Source of the DNA: Lentzea albidocapillata subsp. violacea
GTDB lineage: Bacteria; Actinomycetota; Actinomycetes; Mycobacteriales; Pseudonocardiaceae
Direction: 5' to 3'
Assembly: GCF_900100275.1 (NCBI RefSeq)
Contig: NZ_FNET01000007.1
Location: 1-64,000, forward strand
DNA: 64,000 nucleotides
In this document: in pieces, positions 1 through 7,695 of the stretch
Layout: every line of letters begins with the position of its first letter
Position numbering within the stretch: the stretch's first letter is position 1
The notes under the pieces: generated by a model
Told to the model about the DNA's origin: nothing
The model's database searches: none
What the model saw: the letters and a program-made list of their open reading frames with translations, nothing else
Position numbers and translations under genes: made by a program

Positions 1-147
1 CGGCACACCATCCGCACACGCCAGCACGATCCTGCACCGCTGCGCCAGCACCTGCGACGACTTCGCCCGCCGCGCCCACCGCTGCAACGTTTCCCGCTCC
101 TGCTCGGTCAACGTCACCTCAGCAGGAGGACGTCCAATCCGCGCCAT
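1..147 (-). CDS. IS630-family transposase, N-terminal fragment (continues beyond window)
   Basis: The minus strand from 147 down to 1 reads without a stop for 49 codons, starting MARIGRPPAEVTLTEQER and continuing with a segment containing SSQVLAQRCRIVLACADG. This is the typical N-terminal helix-turn-helix region of IS630 transposases, which binds the element ends before the DDE catalytic domain. The catalytic domain would lie to the left of base 1, so intactness cannot be judged. ATG at 145-147 is the natural start because it opens the conserved MAR-GRPP segment. Confidence 0.8.
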   Translation of the reverse strand, partial: MARIGRPPAEVTLTEQERETLQRWARRAKSSQVLAQRCRIVLACADGVP

Positions 148-194
148 CACCCCACCATAGACTTACCCAGCGGATTTCAGGCGCAGGACACTAG
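1..194 (-). mobile_element. IS630-family insertion sequence, right-hand end only
   Basis: The left edge of the window holds the 5' part of an IS630-type transposase gene and the non-coding terminal segment beside it (about 148-194). The terminal segment, read on the minus strand, starts CTAGTGTCCTGCGCC and runs into the transposase start. IS630 elements insert at TA, often inside CTAG, which fits the CTAG at 191-194. The rest of the element lies outside the window. The end directly abuts MITE copy 1 and shares its CTAG, so one element inserted at the border of the other. Confidence 0.75.
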
Positions 195-357
195 TGGCGC
201 GACCCGGAACGTTGGCGAGGTAATCCACGCTCAGCAGGGCGCCTCGCGGCGCCGCCCCCACGCCCCCGTACATCCAGTACGAGGACGTGGGGGCGACACC
301 ACGATGCACCCGTCTGACCGCGAATTCCCCCGGCAACCTTCCGGGCCACGCCACTAG
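191..357. mobile_element. 167-bp MITE, copy 1
   Basis: This non-coding element is bounded by CTAG at 191-194 and 354-357. Its ends are imperfect inverted repeats of about 24 bp (CTAGTGG...CCCGGAACGTTG type). The centre holds a hairpin in which CGCCCCCACG at 253-262 pairs with CGTGGGGGCG at 286-295, with further pairing inside. It matches the copy at 49792-49958 along its whole 167-bp length with about four mismatches, both counted by eye. It has no transposase. The right CTAG supplies the TAG stop of the TM2 gene on the minus strand. The left CTAG is shared with an IS630 end. Confidence 0.85.
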
Positions 358-962
358 TCCCTGAGCTTGCGGCCCTGCGCGTCCGTGCCGCCGTTGACCA
401 GGATGATGATCCCGTCGATCAGCGACCAGATGCCGCAGCCACCGCAGGTCAGCAGCTGGGCGACGGCGATGCCGGTGTGACCGGTGTAGAAGCGGCCGAT
501 GCCCAGGTTGCCCAGGAACAGCTGCAGCACGCCGGCGGCGACCTTCGACTTGTCCGACAGCGGCACGCCGGTGATCGGGTCGTAGCCGTACGGGGCGCCG
601 GGGGTGCCGTAGCCGGGCGGGAGCATGCCGGGCGGGGGCGGCGGGACCGCGTACTGCGGCTGCGGGCCGGTGGGCGGCGGGTAGTACGGCTGAGTGGGCT
701 GGGGCGCGTAACCGGGCGGGGCCGGGGGCACGGCGAACGGCACCGACGGCGGCGCGAGGAACGGCGGATGGGGCTGCGGCAGGTCGCGGAACAGCTCCGC
801 GAGCTCGGCGTAGCTCTGCGCGCCGGACGCGCGGTTCACGCGTTCCTGGTATTCACCGATGTCGAGCCGCGCCATCGCGAAGTGGTCGTTGAGCGCGGTG
901 ATCGCCTCTTCGCGCTGCTGGTTGCCGATGCGTTGCTGCTCAGGCCCGAATGCTTCTGACAC
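354..962 (-). CDS. DUF1707 and TM2 domain membrane protein
   Basis: A protein of about 202 aa. The N-terminal part looks like a DUF1707 helix bundle (RIGNQQREEAITALNDHF, then LAELFRDLP). A Pro/Tyr/Gly-rich linker follows, then a C-terminal TM2 domain with two membrane helices carrying GIGRFYTGHTG and IWSLIDGIIILV. TM2 proteins sit in the membrane; their molecular role is mostly unknown. A GTG at 960-962 just before SEAFGPEQQ gives the best family fit, but no strong ribosome site is visible. The gene is divergent from alanine dehydrogenase. Its TAG stop lies inside the CTAG border of MITE copy 1. Confidence 0.7.
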   Translation of the reverse strand: MSEAFGPEQQRIGNQQREEAITALNDHFAMARLDIGEYQERVNRASGAQSYAELAELFRDLPQPHPPFLAPPSVPFAVPPAPPGYAPQPTQPYYPPPTGPQPQYAVPPPPPGMLPPGYGTPGAPYGYDPITGVPLSDKSKVAAGVLQLFLGNLGIGRFYTGHTGIAVAQLLTCGGCGIWSLIDGIIILVNGGTDAQGRKLRD

Positions 963-1014
963 GGCACGCACGGTATCCGATGCAGCAGATCGATATGGGG
1001 AATACGCTGCGACG

Positions 1015-2085
1015 ATGCTGGTCGGTGTCCCAAAGGAGATCAAGAACCACGAGTACCGTGTCGCGATCACCCCCGCCGGAGTCGTCGAGCTGGTGCGCCG
1101 CGGCCACGAGGTCGTCGTCGAGCGTGACGCCGGTGCGGGTTCGTCGTTCCCCGACCACGAGTACGTGGCGGCGGGCGCGCGGATCGCCTCGTCGGCCGAC
1201 GACGTGTGGGGGTCGGCGGACCTGGTTCTCAAGGTCAAGGAACCGATCGAGCCCGAGTACCACCGCATGCGCCGCGACCAGGTGCTGTTCACCTACCTGC
1301 ACCTCGCGGCTTCGCCGTCGTGCACCGCGGCGATCGCGGCCTCCGGCATCACGGCCATCGCCTACGAGACCGTGCAGCTGCCCGACGGGTCGTTGCCGTT
1401 GCTGGCGCCGATGAGCGAGATCGCCGGGCGGATGGCCGCCCAGGTCGGCGCGCACTGCCTGGAACGAGCCCAGGGCGGGCGCGGGGTGTTGCTCGGCGGG
1501 GCGCCCGGAGTGGCGGCGGGCAAGGTCGCGGTGATCGGCGCGGGCGTGGCGGGGATGAACGCGGCGACGATGGCCGTGGGCATGCAGGCCGAGGTCGTCG
1601 TGCTGGACAACAACGTCAACCGGTTGCGGCAGATCGACTTCACCTACCGCGGGCACCTGCAGACGATCGCCTCGAACGTCTACGAGGTCGAGAAAGCCTG
1701 CCAGTGGGCGGATCTGGTGGTCGGCGCGGTGCTGGTGCCGGGCGCGAAGGCGCCGAAGCTCGTCAGCAACGACCTGGTGTCGCGGATGCGGCCCGGCAGT
1801 GTGCTGGTGGACATCGCGGTCGATCAGGGCGGGTGTTTCGAGGACACGCGGCCGACCACACACGACGCGCCGACGTACCGCGTGCACGACTCCGTGTTCT
1901 ACTGCGTCGCGAACATGCCTGGTGCCGTGCCGAACACGTCGACGTACGCGCTCACGAACGTGACGCTGCCGTACGTTATCGCCTTGGCGGACAAGGGTTT
2001 CGATCGTGCTGTCGCGGATGACCCGGCGCTCGCCAAGGGTGTCAACGCGCGTGCTGGAGTGATCGTGCTGGAAGGGCTGGAGTGA
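1015..2085 (+). CDS. ald: Alanine dehydrogenase
   Basis: A 356-aa protein beginning [17 protein letters not shown], the standard start of NAD-dependent alanine dehydrogenase, which interconverts L-alanine and pyruvate plus ammonia. It has the substrate-binding stretch LVLKVKEP with its conserved lysine, the YLHLA segment with the catalytic histidine, and the Rossmann motif [15 protein letters not shown], followed by an acidic residue near VVLDNN that would bind the NAD ribose. Length is close to the usual 370 aa. A longer open frame begins upstream, but the ATG at 1015 matches family starts. The TGA stop overlaps the GTG of xerD. Confidence 0.95.
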   Translation: MLVGVPKEIKNHEYRVAITPAGVVELVRRGHEVVVERDAGAGSSFPDHEYVAAGARIASSADDVWGSADLVLKVKEPIEPEYHRMRRDQVLFTYLHLAASPSCTAAIAASGITAIAYETVQLPDGSLPLLAPMSEIAGRMAAQVGAHCLERAQGGRGVLLGGAPGVAAGKVAVIGAGVAGMNAATMAVGMQAEVVVLDNNVNRLRQIDFTYRGHLQTIASNVYEVEKACQWADLVVGAVLVPGAKAPKLVSNDLVSRMRPGSVLVDIAVDQGGCFEDTRPTTHDAPTYRVHDSVFYCVANMPGAVPNTSTYALTNVTLPYVIALADKGFDRAVADDPALAKGVNARAGVIVLEGLE

Positions 2086-2969
2086 TTGCCGAGCTGGTGG
2101 CGACCTATCTCGACCACCTCGCCGTGGAACGCGGCACCGCCCGCAACACGCTCGACTCCTACACGCGCGACCTGCGCCGCTACACCGAGCACCTGGAGTC
2201 CATAGGTGTCACGGACTTGGGCGCGGTTACGGAACTGCAGGTGAGTGAGTTCCTGGCCGTGCTGCGCGAAAGCGGGCTCGCGGCGTCGTCTGCCGCACGG
2301 ACGTTGGTCGCCGTGCGCGGGTTGCACCGCTTCGCACACCGTGAAGGCGTTGTGCCGCATGACGCCGCACGGGCCGTGCATCCGCCGTCGCCGCCGAAGA
2401 GGCTGCCGAAAGCTTTACCGATCAATGAGGTTCTCACCCTCCTGGAAACTGTGGGAAACCTCAGGGACAAAGCACTGCTGGAGCTGCTGTACTCGACGGG
2501 AGCGCGAATCTCCGAGGTCGTCGGGCTGGACGTGGACGACATCGACGCTGCCGAGCGCACGGTGCTGCTGGACGGGAAGGGAGGGAAACAACGGCTGGTT
2601 CCGGTCGGGCGGCCGGCGTTGGCGGCGGTCGACGCCTACCTGGTGCGAGCACGTCCCGCGTTGGCGGCCAAAGGACGTGGTACGCCTGCGTTGTTCCTGA
2701 ATACACGTGGCGGAAGGCTGTCGCGGCAGAGTGCGTGGACGGTTCTGAAGACCGCGGCGGAGCAGGCCGGCATCACCGCGGTGGTGTCGCCCCACACGTT
2801 GCGACATTCGTTCGCCACCCATCTGCTCGAAGGGGGTGCCGACGTTCGGGTGGTGCAGGAACTTCTCGGGCATGCATCCGTTACGACCACTCAGGTGTAC
2901 ACGCTGGTAACCGTTACGACTTTGAGGGAGGTCTACGCAACTGCACACCCTCGGGCCACTGGAACATGA
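2082..2969 (+). CDS. xerD: Site-specific tyrosine recombinase XerD
   Basis: A 295-aa tyrosine recombinase. Residues 1-90 form the SAM-like core-binding domain and about 108-290 the catalytic domain. The active-site set is complete: R142 in GARISEV, the lysine in DGKGGKQR, H238 and R241 in [13 protein letters not shown]264 in LLGHAS, and nucleophile Y273 in TTTQVYT. XerD works with XerC at dif to resolve chromosome dimers. The GTG start overlaps the ald stop (GTGA). The neighbourhood with parA, scpA, scpB and rluB is a conserved actinobacterial chromosome-maintenance block, which supports XerD rather than a phage integrase. Confidence 0.92.
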   Translation: MIAELVATYLDHLAVERGTARNTLDSYTRDLRRYTEHLESIGVTDLGAVTELQVSEFLAVLRESGLAASSAARTLVAVRGLHRFAHREGVVPHDAARAVHPPSPPKRLPKALPINEVLTLLETVGNLRDKALLELLYSTGARISEVVGLDVDDIDAAERTVLLDGKGGKQRLVPVGRPALAAVDAYLVRARPALAAKGRGTPALFLNTRGGRLSRQSAWTVLKTAAEQAGITAVVSPHTLRHSFATHLLEGGADVRVVQELLGHASVTTTQVYTLVTVTTLREVYATAHPRATGT

Positions 2970-2993
2970 GGCTTCCACGGGTACGGTGGGCAG

Positions 2994-3323
2994 GTGCCGA
3001 ACTTGGACGAGCCGTCCCCACAGGCCATCGACCTAGCCGCCGTGCTGCACGCGCTGAGTGACCCGACAAGGCTCGCGGTCGTGCGCCAGATCCAGTTGAG
3101 CGGCGAGAGGCTGTGCGGGGCTTTCGAAGTTGACGTAGCGAAGTCGACCCTGTCCCAGCACCTGCGCGTGTTGCGCGAAGCGGGTATCACCCGAACACGC
3201 TGCCGCGGCAACCAGCGCTGGGTGTCATTGCGTCGCGATGACCTGGATCTTCTCTTCCCCGGCCTGCTGGACGTGGTGCTGTCCGCCGCCGATCGGCGAA
3301 CACGAACGGATGTCACTGTCTAA
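2994..3323 (+). CDS. ArsR-family transcriptional regulator
   Basis: A 109-aa winged-helix protein with the ArsR layout: LHALSDPTRLAVVRQI, a recognition helix in KSTLSQHLRVLREAGI, and the wing after TRTRCRGNQRW. Proteins of this kind repress as dimers and release DNA on binding a metal or other signal. No clear CxC metal site is visible; the only cysteines are in LCGAF and RTRCRG. The ligand is therefore unknown. The GTG start lies shortly after the xerD stop. It faces the same way as xerD and parA but has no obvious functional link to either. Confidence 0.85.
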   Translation: MPNLDEPSPQAIDLAAVLHALSDPTRLAVVRQIQLSGERLCGAFEVDVAKSTLSQHLRVLREAGITRTRCRGNQRWVSLRRDDLDLLFPGLLDVVLSAADRRTRTDVTV

Positions 3324-3352
3324 GTAACTCTTGACAAGCCCGGCGAGGCGCG

Positions 3353-3381
3353 TTGCCGCTCGCACGGGTGCGGCCTAGGCT
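3353..3381 (+). promoter_or_regulatory. Probable promoter of the parA-scpA-scpB-rluB operon
   Basis: TTGCCG at 3353-3358 and TAGGCT at 3376-3381 are 17 bp apart. TAGGCT is a good actinobacterial -10. Transcription would start about 35 bp before the parA ATG, leaving room for the GAGGGAA ribosome site. A TTGACA at 3331-3336 lies nearby but has no fitting -10. Confidence 0.5.
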
Positions 3382-3423
3382 GCGCCCGGAGAGACGACTA
3401 CGACCAGTGAGGGAACGCCAGCC

Positions 3424-4347
3424 ATGTCGACACCGGAGCACGCTTTCGCGCCCCGTGCCGATCTGAACATGGCCCCGCACGCCGCGCCGGTGGACGACGT
3501 CGCTCACGAGCAGGTCGACGGGATCGGTCCGACAGGCCGCACGCGCCGCATCATCCCGGATCCGCCGCAGTTGCTGCACCACGGCCCGGCGAAGATCCTG
3601 GCCGTCTGCAACCAGAAGGGTGGCGTCGGCAAGACGACGACGACCATCAACCTGGGCGCGGCGCTGGCCGAGTACGGCCGCCGGGTGCTGCTCGTCGACT
3701 TCGACCCGCAGGGCGCGCTCTCCGTGGGTCTCGGCGTGCACCCGCACCAGCTGGAAACCACGATCTACAACGTCATCATGGAGAACGACACCGCCGTTCC
3801 CGACGTGATCCGCAAGACCATGGTCGACGACATGGACCTGCTGCCGAGCAACATCGACCTGTCGGCGGCCGAGATCCAGCTCGTGTCGGAGGTGGGCCGC
3901 GAGCACACGCTCGTGCGCACCCTTCGTCCCGTGATCGACTACTACGACTACGTGCTGGTCGACTGCCAGCCCTCGCTCGGCCTGCTCACGGTGAACGCCC
4001 TCGCGGCCGCGGACGGTGTGCTGATCCCGCTGGAGTGCGAGTTCTTCTCGCTGCGCGGGGTGGCGCTGCTCATCGACACCATCGAGAAGGTCAAGGAACG
4101 GTTGAACCCCAAGCTCAACATCACCGGCATCCTCGCCACGATGTACGACCCGCGCACGCTGCACTCGCGTGAGGTCATGGCCCGCGTCGTGGAGGCGTTC
4201 GGCGAGATCGTGTTCGACGCGGTCATCAACCGCACGGTGCGCTTCCCGGAGACCACCGTGGCCGGCGAGCCGATCACCCGCTGGGCACCGCGGTCCGCGG
4301 GCGCCAACGCGTACCGCGCGCTGGCTCGCGAGGTGATCGCCCGGTGA
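3424..4347 (+). CDS. ParA-family ATPase of the scpAB cluster
   Basis: A 307-aa ParA/Soj-type ATPase with a deviant Walker A, KGGVGKTTT (K65 signature lysine, K70 P-loop lysine), Walker A' in VDFDPQGALS and Walker B in YVLVDCQPSLGLL. Residues 1-55 form a polar N-terminal extension. ParA ATPases bind DNA as ATP dimers and position chromosome or cell-pole cargo. This one sits directly before scpA and scpB, as the second ParA homologue does in other Actinobacteria, so it is probably not the oriC-linked ParA. Its GTGA junction with the next gene suggests translational coupling. Confidence 0.9.
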   Translation: MSTPEHAFAPRADLNMAPHAAPVDDVAHEQVDGIGPTGRTRRIIPDPPQLLHHGPAKILAVCNQKGGVGKTTTTINLGAALAEYGRRVLLVDFDPQGALSVGLGVHPHQLETTIYNVIMENDTAVPDVIRKTMVDDMDLLPSNIDLSAAEIQLVSEVGREHTLVRTLRPVIDYYDYVLVDCQPSLGLLTVNALAAADGVLIPLECEFFSLRGVALLIDTIEKVKERLNPKLNITGILATMYDPRTLHSREVMARVVEAFGEIVFDAVINRTVRFPETTVAGEPITRWAPRSAGANAYRALAREVIAR

Positions 4348-4661
4348 ACCGTCGCCCAACGCTTCCCGGGGCCGCGGAACTGTTCAGGCTGACCGCTGCG
4401 CCCACCGAGGTCTCCTCCTCCGAGGACGCTCCGCAGCAACGCCGGGGTTCCGGCCGCACCAAGCACACCACGAAGATCACGGTCTACGTGTCCGACGAGG
4501 AGCTGCTCGCTCTGGAACAGGCGCGGCTCGTGCTGCGCGGTTCGCACTCGCTGGGCGTAGACCGCGGGCGCGTGGTGCGCGAGGCGGTCGCCATCGTGCT
4601 GGACGACCTCGAAACGCACGGTGACGCGTCGTTGCTGGTACGCAGGTTGCGCGAGCAGTGA
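4344..4661 (+). CDS. Small ribbon-helix-helix-like protein between parA and scpA
   Basis: A 105-aa protein. Residues 1-40 are polar and probably disordered. The rest has a strand, KITVYVSD, then the helix EELLALEQARLVL, and a second helix, RGRVVREAVAIVLDDLE. This order resembles ribbon-helix-helix DNA-binding folds. It overlaps parA and scpA by 4 bp on each side, so its expression is locked to theirs. By position it could be the DNA-binding or regulatory partner of the ParA-like ATPase. The fold is my inference and no catalytic motif is visible. Confidence 0.65.
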   Translation: MNRRPTLPGAAELFRLTAAPTEVSSSEDAPQQRRGSGRTKHTTKITVYVSDEELLALEQARLVLRGSHSLGVDRGRVVREAVAIVLDDLETHGDASLLVRRLREQ

Positions 4662-5488
4662 CAGAGCAAACCCCTGCTGACACTCCGGTTGACGACGGCA
4701 AGTTCAGGGTCCGGCTCACGAACTTCGAGGGCCCGTTCGACCTGCTGCTGCAGCTGATCTCCCAGCACACGCTCGACGTGACAGAGGTGGCGCTGCACAC
4801 GGTCACCGACGACTTCATCGCGCACCTGCGCGGCATGGGCGACAAGTGGGACCTCGACGAGACCACCGAGTTCCTGGTCATCGCGGCGACCCTGCTGGAC
4901 CTGAAGGCCGCCCGGCTGCTGCCCACCGGCGACGTCGAGGACGAGGACGACCTGGCCCTGCTGGAGGCGCGCGACCTGCTGTTCGCCCGCCTGCTGCAGT
5001 ACCGCGCCTACAAGCAGGTCGCCGCGCTGTTCGCGGAACTGGAGCAGGGCGCGTTCCGGCGCTACCCCCGCTCGGTGTCGCTGGAACCGCGCTTCGAGGG
5101 CCTGCTGCCCGAGGTGATGCTCGGCGTCACGCCCGACAGGTTCGCCCTGATCGCGGCCGCCGCCTTCCGCCCGAAGCAGAAGCGCACGCTGTCGGTCGAC
5201 CACATCCACCAGCACCGCGTGTCGATCCGCGAGACCGCCGACATCCTGCGCGCGATGCTGATCGAGAAGGGCACCGCGTCGTTCTCGGAGATCGTCGCCG
5301 AGTGCACCGAGACCATGGAGGTCGTGGCGCGGTTCCTGGCACTGCTGGAGCTGTACCGCGAGAAGTCGCTGGCCTTCGAGCAGGAGGACCCGCTCGGTCC
5401 GCTGCGGGTGACGTGGGTCGGCGGGACGTTGGAGGACGCGCAGGCGCAGGTGCACGCCGGCGACGAGGATGAGGACTACGCCGGATGA
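4658..5488 (+). CDS. scpA: Segregation and condensation protein ScpA
   Basis: A 276-aa kleisin with the hallmark N-terminal segment FEGPFDLLLQLISQH, which contacts the SMC neck, and a C-terminal winged helix (roughly 195-255) that contacts the SMC cap. ScpA bridges the SMC dimer and recruits ScpB, forming the bacterial condensin that organises and segregates chromosomes. The middle, with EDEDDLALLEARDLL, is the expected acidic helical ScpB-binding part. It overlaps scpB by 4 bp. Confidence 0.95.
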   Translation: MTEQTPADTPVDDGKFRVRLTNFEGPFDLLLQLISQHTLDVTEVALHTVTDDFIAHLRGMGDKWDLDETTEFLVIAATLLDLKAARLLPTGDVEDEDDLALLEARDLLFARLLQYRAYKQVAALFAELEQGAFRRYPRSVSLEPRFEGLLPEVMLGVTPDRFALIAAAAFRPKQKRTLSVDHIHQHRVSIRETADILRAMLIEKGTASFSEIVAECTETMEVVARFLALLELYREKSLAFEQEDPLGPLRVTWVGGTLEDAQAQVHAGDEDEDYAG

Positions 5489-6471
5489 GTGAGCCACTGG
5501 TCGGGCCGGACGCGGCGGAGATCAAGAAGCCGGGGCCGGCGTTCGACGGCGGCGAGCCGCAGGAGCCCGACGCCGCGCTGGACGACGCCGCTCCCGCCGC
5601 CGTCGTGCTGGAGGAGCCCGCGGCCTCTGCCGAGGTCGTGGCCGAGGTCGCGGAGCCCGAGCCCGATGCCGCGCTGGACGACGCCGCTCCCGCTGCTGTC
5701 GTGTTGGAGGAGCCCGCGGCTTCCCCCGAGGTCGTGGCCGAGTCGAGTGACACTCCGGAGCCCGACGCCGCGCTGGACGACGCCGCTCCCGCCGCCGTCG
5801 TGCTCGAGGAACCCGAGGTCGCGGAGCCCGAACCCGACCCGGCCGACACCGAGGACGCCGCCGCCCTCGAGACCCAACTGCTCGCCGCGGCCCCCGAAGA
5901 GGCGATCGAGGACAGCGGCCTCCCCGACCTCACCGACGACGCCATCTTCGAGGCGGCACTGGAGTCCGTCCTCCTCGTCGTCGACAGCCCGATCGGCGAA
6001 GACGCCCTCAGCAGCGCTCTTGAGCAGCCGGTTAAGCGAATCAAGCAGGCACTCCGTAGACTCTCCACCAGGTACACCGAGTCCGGCAGCGGCATCGACC
6101 TGCGCAGGGCGGGGGACGGCTGGCGGTTCTACACGCGAGACCGCTTCGCCCCGTTCGTGGAGAAGCTGCTGCTCGACGGCCAGCGCGCGAAACTGACCCG
6201 CGCTGCCCTGGAGACGCTTGCGGTGATCGCCTACCGGCAGCCCGTGACGAGGGCGCGGATCGCGGCGGTTCGAGGCGTCAACGTGGACGGTGTGATCCGG
6301 ACCCTGGTCGCACGGGGGCTCATCGAGGAGACGGGCACCGACAGCGACACGGGTGGGATCCTGTACCGCACGACCGAACTGTTCCTGGAGCGGTTGGGGC
6401 TGTCGTCACTTGCCGACTTGCCGCCAATCGCCCCGCTGCTGCCCGAAGTGGATGCGATCGACGATGTCTGA
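5485..6471 (+). CDS. scpB: Segregation and condensation protein ScpB with long acidic N-terminal repeats
   Basis: A 328-aa protein. Residues from about 150 on are a normal ScpB of two winged helices, with DDAIFEAALESVLLVVDSPI, WRFYTRDRFAPFVEKLL and LETLAVIAYRQPVTR. ScpB dimers bind ScpA in the condensin complex. The first 140 residues are an unusual Ala/Pro/Glu/Asp-rich extension with three near-identical repeats of about 19 residues (28-46, 60-78, 92-110), probably disordered. Typical ScpB proteins are about 200 aa. It overlaps scpA by 4 bp and rluB by 8 bp. Confidence 0.93.
   Translation: MSEPLVGPDAAEIKKPGPAFDGGEPQEPDAALDDAAPAAVVLEEPAASAEVVAEVAEPEPDAALDDAAPAAVVLEEPAASPEVVAESSDTPEPDAALDDAAPAAVVLEEPEVAEPEPDPADTEDAAALETQLLAAAPEEAIEDSGLPDLTDDAIFEAALESVLLVVDSPIGEDALSSALEQPVKRIKQALRRLSTRYTESGSGIDLRRAGDGWRFYTRDRFAPFVEKLLLDGQRAKLTRAALETLAVIAYRQPVTRARIAAVRGVNVDGVIRTLVARGLIEETGTDSDTGGILYRTTELFLERLGLSSLADLPPIAPLLPEVDAIDDV
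5566..5814 (+). repeat. Three in-frame repeats encoding the acidic tail of ScpB
   Basis: Three direct DNA repeats of about 57 bp encode copies of PDAALDDAAPAAVVLEEP, separated by short variable spacers. They differ mostly at synonymous positions. Copy number could change by recombination without breaking the frame. Confidence 0.8.
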
Positions 6472-7198
6472 GAACGAGGGCGTGCGCCTGCAGAAGGTGC
6501 TCGCGCAGGCGGGGGTCGCCTCGCGCCGCGCTTCCGAAGAGCTGATCGAGCAGGGGCGGGTGCAGGTCGACGGCAAGGTCGTCACCGAGCAGGGGCGGCG
6601 GATCGACCCCGAGACGGCGGTCGTGCACGTCGACGGACTGCGGGTGCAGATCCGCGAGGACGTCGTCACGATCGCGCTGAACAAGCCGTACGGGATGCTC
6701 TCCACGATGGAGGACGACCTGGGCCGTCCGTGCGTGGGCGACCTGGTGCGCAGCCGCAAGGAGCGGCTGTTCCACGTCGGGCGCCTCGACGCCGAGACCG
6801 AGGGGCTGCTGCTGCTCACGAACGACGGTGAGCTCGCGCACCGGCTGATGCACCCGAGCTACAACGTCAAGAAGACCTACCTCGCCGAGGTCCCCGGACC
6901 TCTCGAGAAGGGCCTCAACAAGAGGCTCAAAGAGGGCATCGAGCTCGAGGACGGGCCGGCCAAGGTCGACTCCTTCAAGCTCATCAGCTCCGTGCCCGGC
7001 AAGGCGCTGGTCGAGATCGTGCTGCACGAAGGCCGCAAACACATCGTCCGCCGCCTGATGGAGGCCGCCGGATTCCCGGTGCAGTCGCTGGTCCGCGTCG
7101 CTGTCGGCGGTGTTTCCCTCGGGAACCAGCGCCCCGGTTCGATGCGGGTGCTGAACCGGCAGGAGGTCGGCGGGCTCTACAAGCTCGTCGGTCTCTGA
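6464..7198 (+). CDS. rluB: Ribosomal large-subunit pseudouridine synthase, RluB/RsuA family
   Basis: A 244-aa enzyme. An S4 RNA-binding domain at the N-terminus (VRLQKVLAQAGVASRRASEE) precedes the catalytic domain with LNKPYGMLST and the active-site aspartate in FHVGRLDAETEGLLLL; GRKHIVRRLMEAAG is the usual late motif. The family makes pseudouridine in 23S rRNA (RluB) or 16S rRNA (RsuA). The location after scpB matches the actinobacterial rluB position. A longer open frame exists, but ATG at 6464, giving MSENEGVRLQKVL, matches homologue starts. Confidence 0.92.
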   Translation: MSENEGVRLQKVLAQAGVASRRASEELIEQGRVQVDGKVVTEQGRRIDPETAVVHVDGLRVQIREDVVTIALNKPYGMLSTMEDDLGRPCVGDLVRSRKERLFHVGRLDAETEGLLLLTNDGELAHRLMHPSYNVKKTYLAEVPGPLEKGLNKRLKEGIELEDGPAKVDSFKLISSVPGKALVEIVLHEGRKHIVRRLMEAAGFPVQSLVRVAVGGVSLGNQRPGSMRVLNRQEVGGLYKLVGL

Positions 7199-7212
7199 CC
7201 CCGGCGCAGGAA

Positions 7213-7235
7213 GGGGCCGCCACACCGGCGGCCCC
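7213..7235. terminator. Hairpin between convergent rluB and the SH3-like gene
   Basis: GGGGCCGCC and GGCGGCCCC form a perfect 9-bp stem with a 5-base loop. It lies between two convergent genes and could stop transcription from both sides. There is no U tract, as is common in Actinobacteria. Confidence 0.65.
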
Positions 7236-7245
7236 GAGGGACGAC

Positions 7246-7560
7246 TCAGCTGCACCAGCTGATGTGGATGGAGTGGACCCAGATCCCCTTGGCGCCACCC
7301 CAGAAGTCGCCCTTGAACCAGAGCGAGCCGTCGGCCGGCTTCACGCTCCTCATCTCCGACAGCTTGACGAAGCCCTGCCCCTTCATCACCGTGCCCAGCT
7401 TCCGGTAGCCGGTGCCGGGGCCGGAGCGGTAGTTGACGTCGTTCTTGTTCACGCAGTGGTAGCCCGCGGCGGTCACGGACTCGGACGCCTGCGCCACGCC
7501 TGGCGCCACCAGCAATGCGAGACCTGCGGCCACCACTGCGGCCGCGTTGCGGAACGTCAT
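7246..7560 (-). CDS. Small secreted SH3-like protein
   Basis: A 104-aa protein with a signal peptide (about residues 1-26, NAAAVVAAGLALLVAPG, cleavage near AQA-SE). The mature part contains DVNYRSGPGTGYRKLGTV, the typical bacterial SH3b pattern, and ends in a tryptophan- and glycine-rich segment. Two cysteines, one near the mature N-terminus and one near the C-terminus, could form a disulfide. SH3b domains often bind cell wall. The ATG at 7558-7560 has a GGGGAG ribosome site. The gene is divergent from the first STAND gene, with 135 bp between them. Partner and target are unknown. Confidence 0.75.
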   Translation of the reverse strand: MTFRNAAAVVAAGLALLVAPGVAQASESVTAAGYHCVNKNDVNYRSGPGTGYRKLGTVMKGQGFVKLSEMRSVKPADGSLWFKGDFWGGAKGIWVHSIHISWCS

Positions 7561-7662
7561 GGAGGTTCTCCCCTCGTCTGCCCGGCGCCGAACCGGCCGG
7601 GACGAGGGCAAAAGCTAGGTCCGCGGCATTGTTCAGTGCCGAACCCGCCCGCGTGATCATCA

Positions 7663-7675
7663 CTCTGTGGACAAT
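7663..7675 (+). promoter_or_regulatory. Shared upstream motif of STAND gene 1
   Basis: CTCTGTGGACAAT ends 20 bp before the start codon. The same block, CTCTG then (G/A)ACAAT, precedes all three STAND genes. The last six bases, GACAAT, could be a -10. No clear -35 is seen. Confidence 0.4.
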
Positions 7676-7695
7676 GTGGCCGGGGGGAGAACCAC

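Noticed and set aside
163-354. Small frame covering MITE copy 1, with a similar frame in copy 2
   Set aside because: It runs through the inverted repeats and hairpin, has no ribosome site, and its conservation is explained by the element being a recent repeat.
2082-2969. xerD as integrase of a mobile element
   Set aside because: It sits in the conserved ald/xerD/parA/scpAB/rluB block with no attachment repeats or phage genes nearby.
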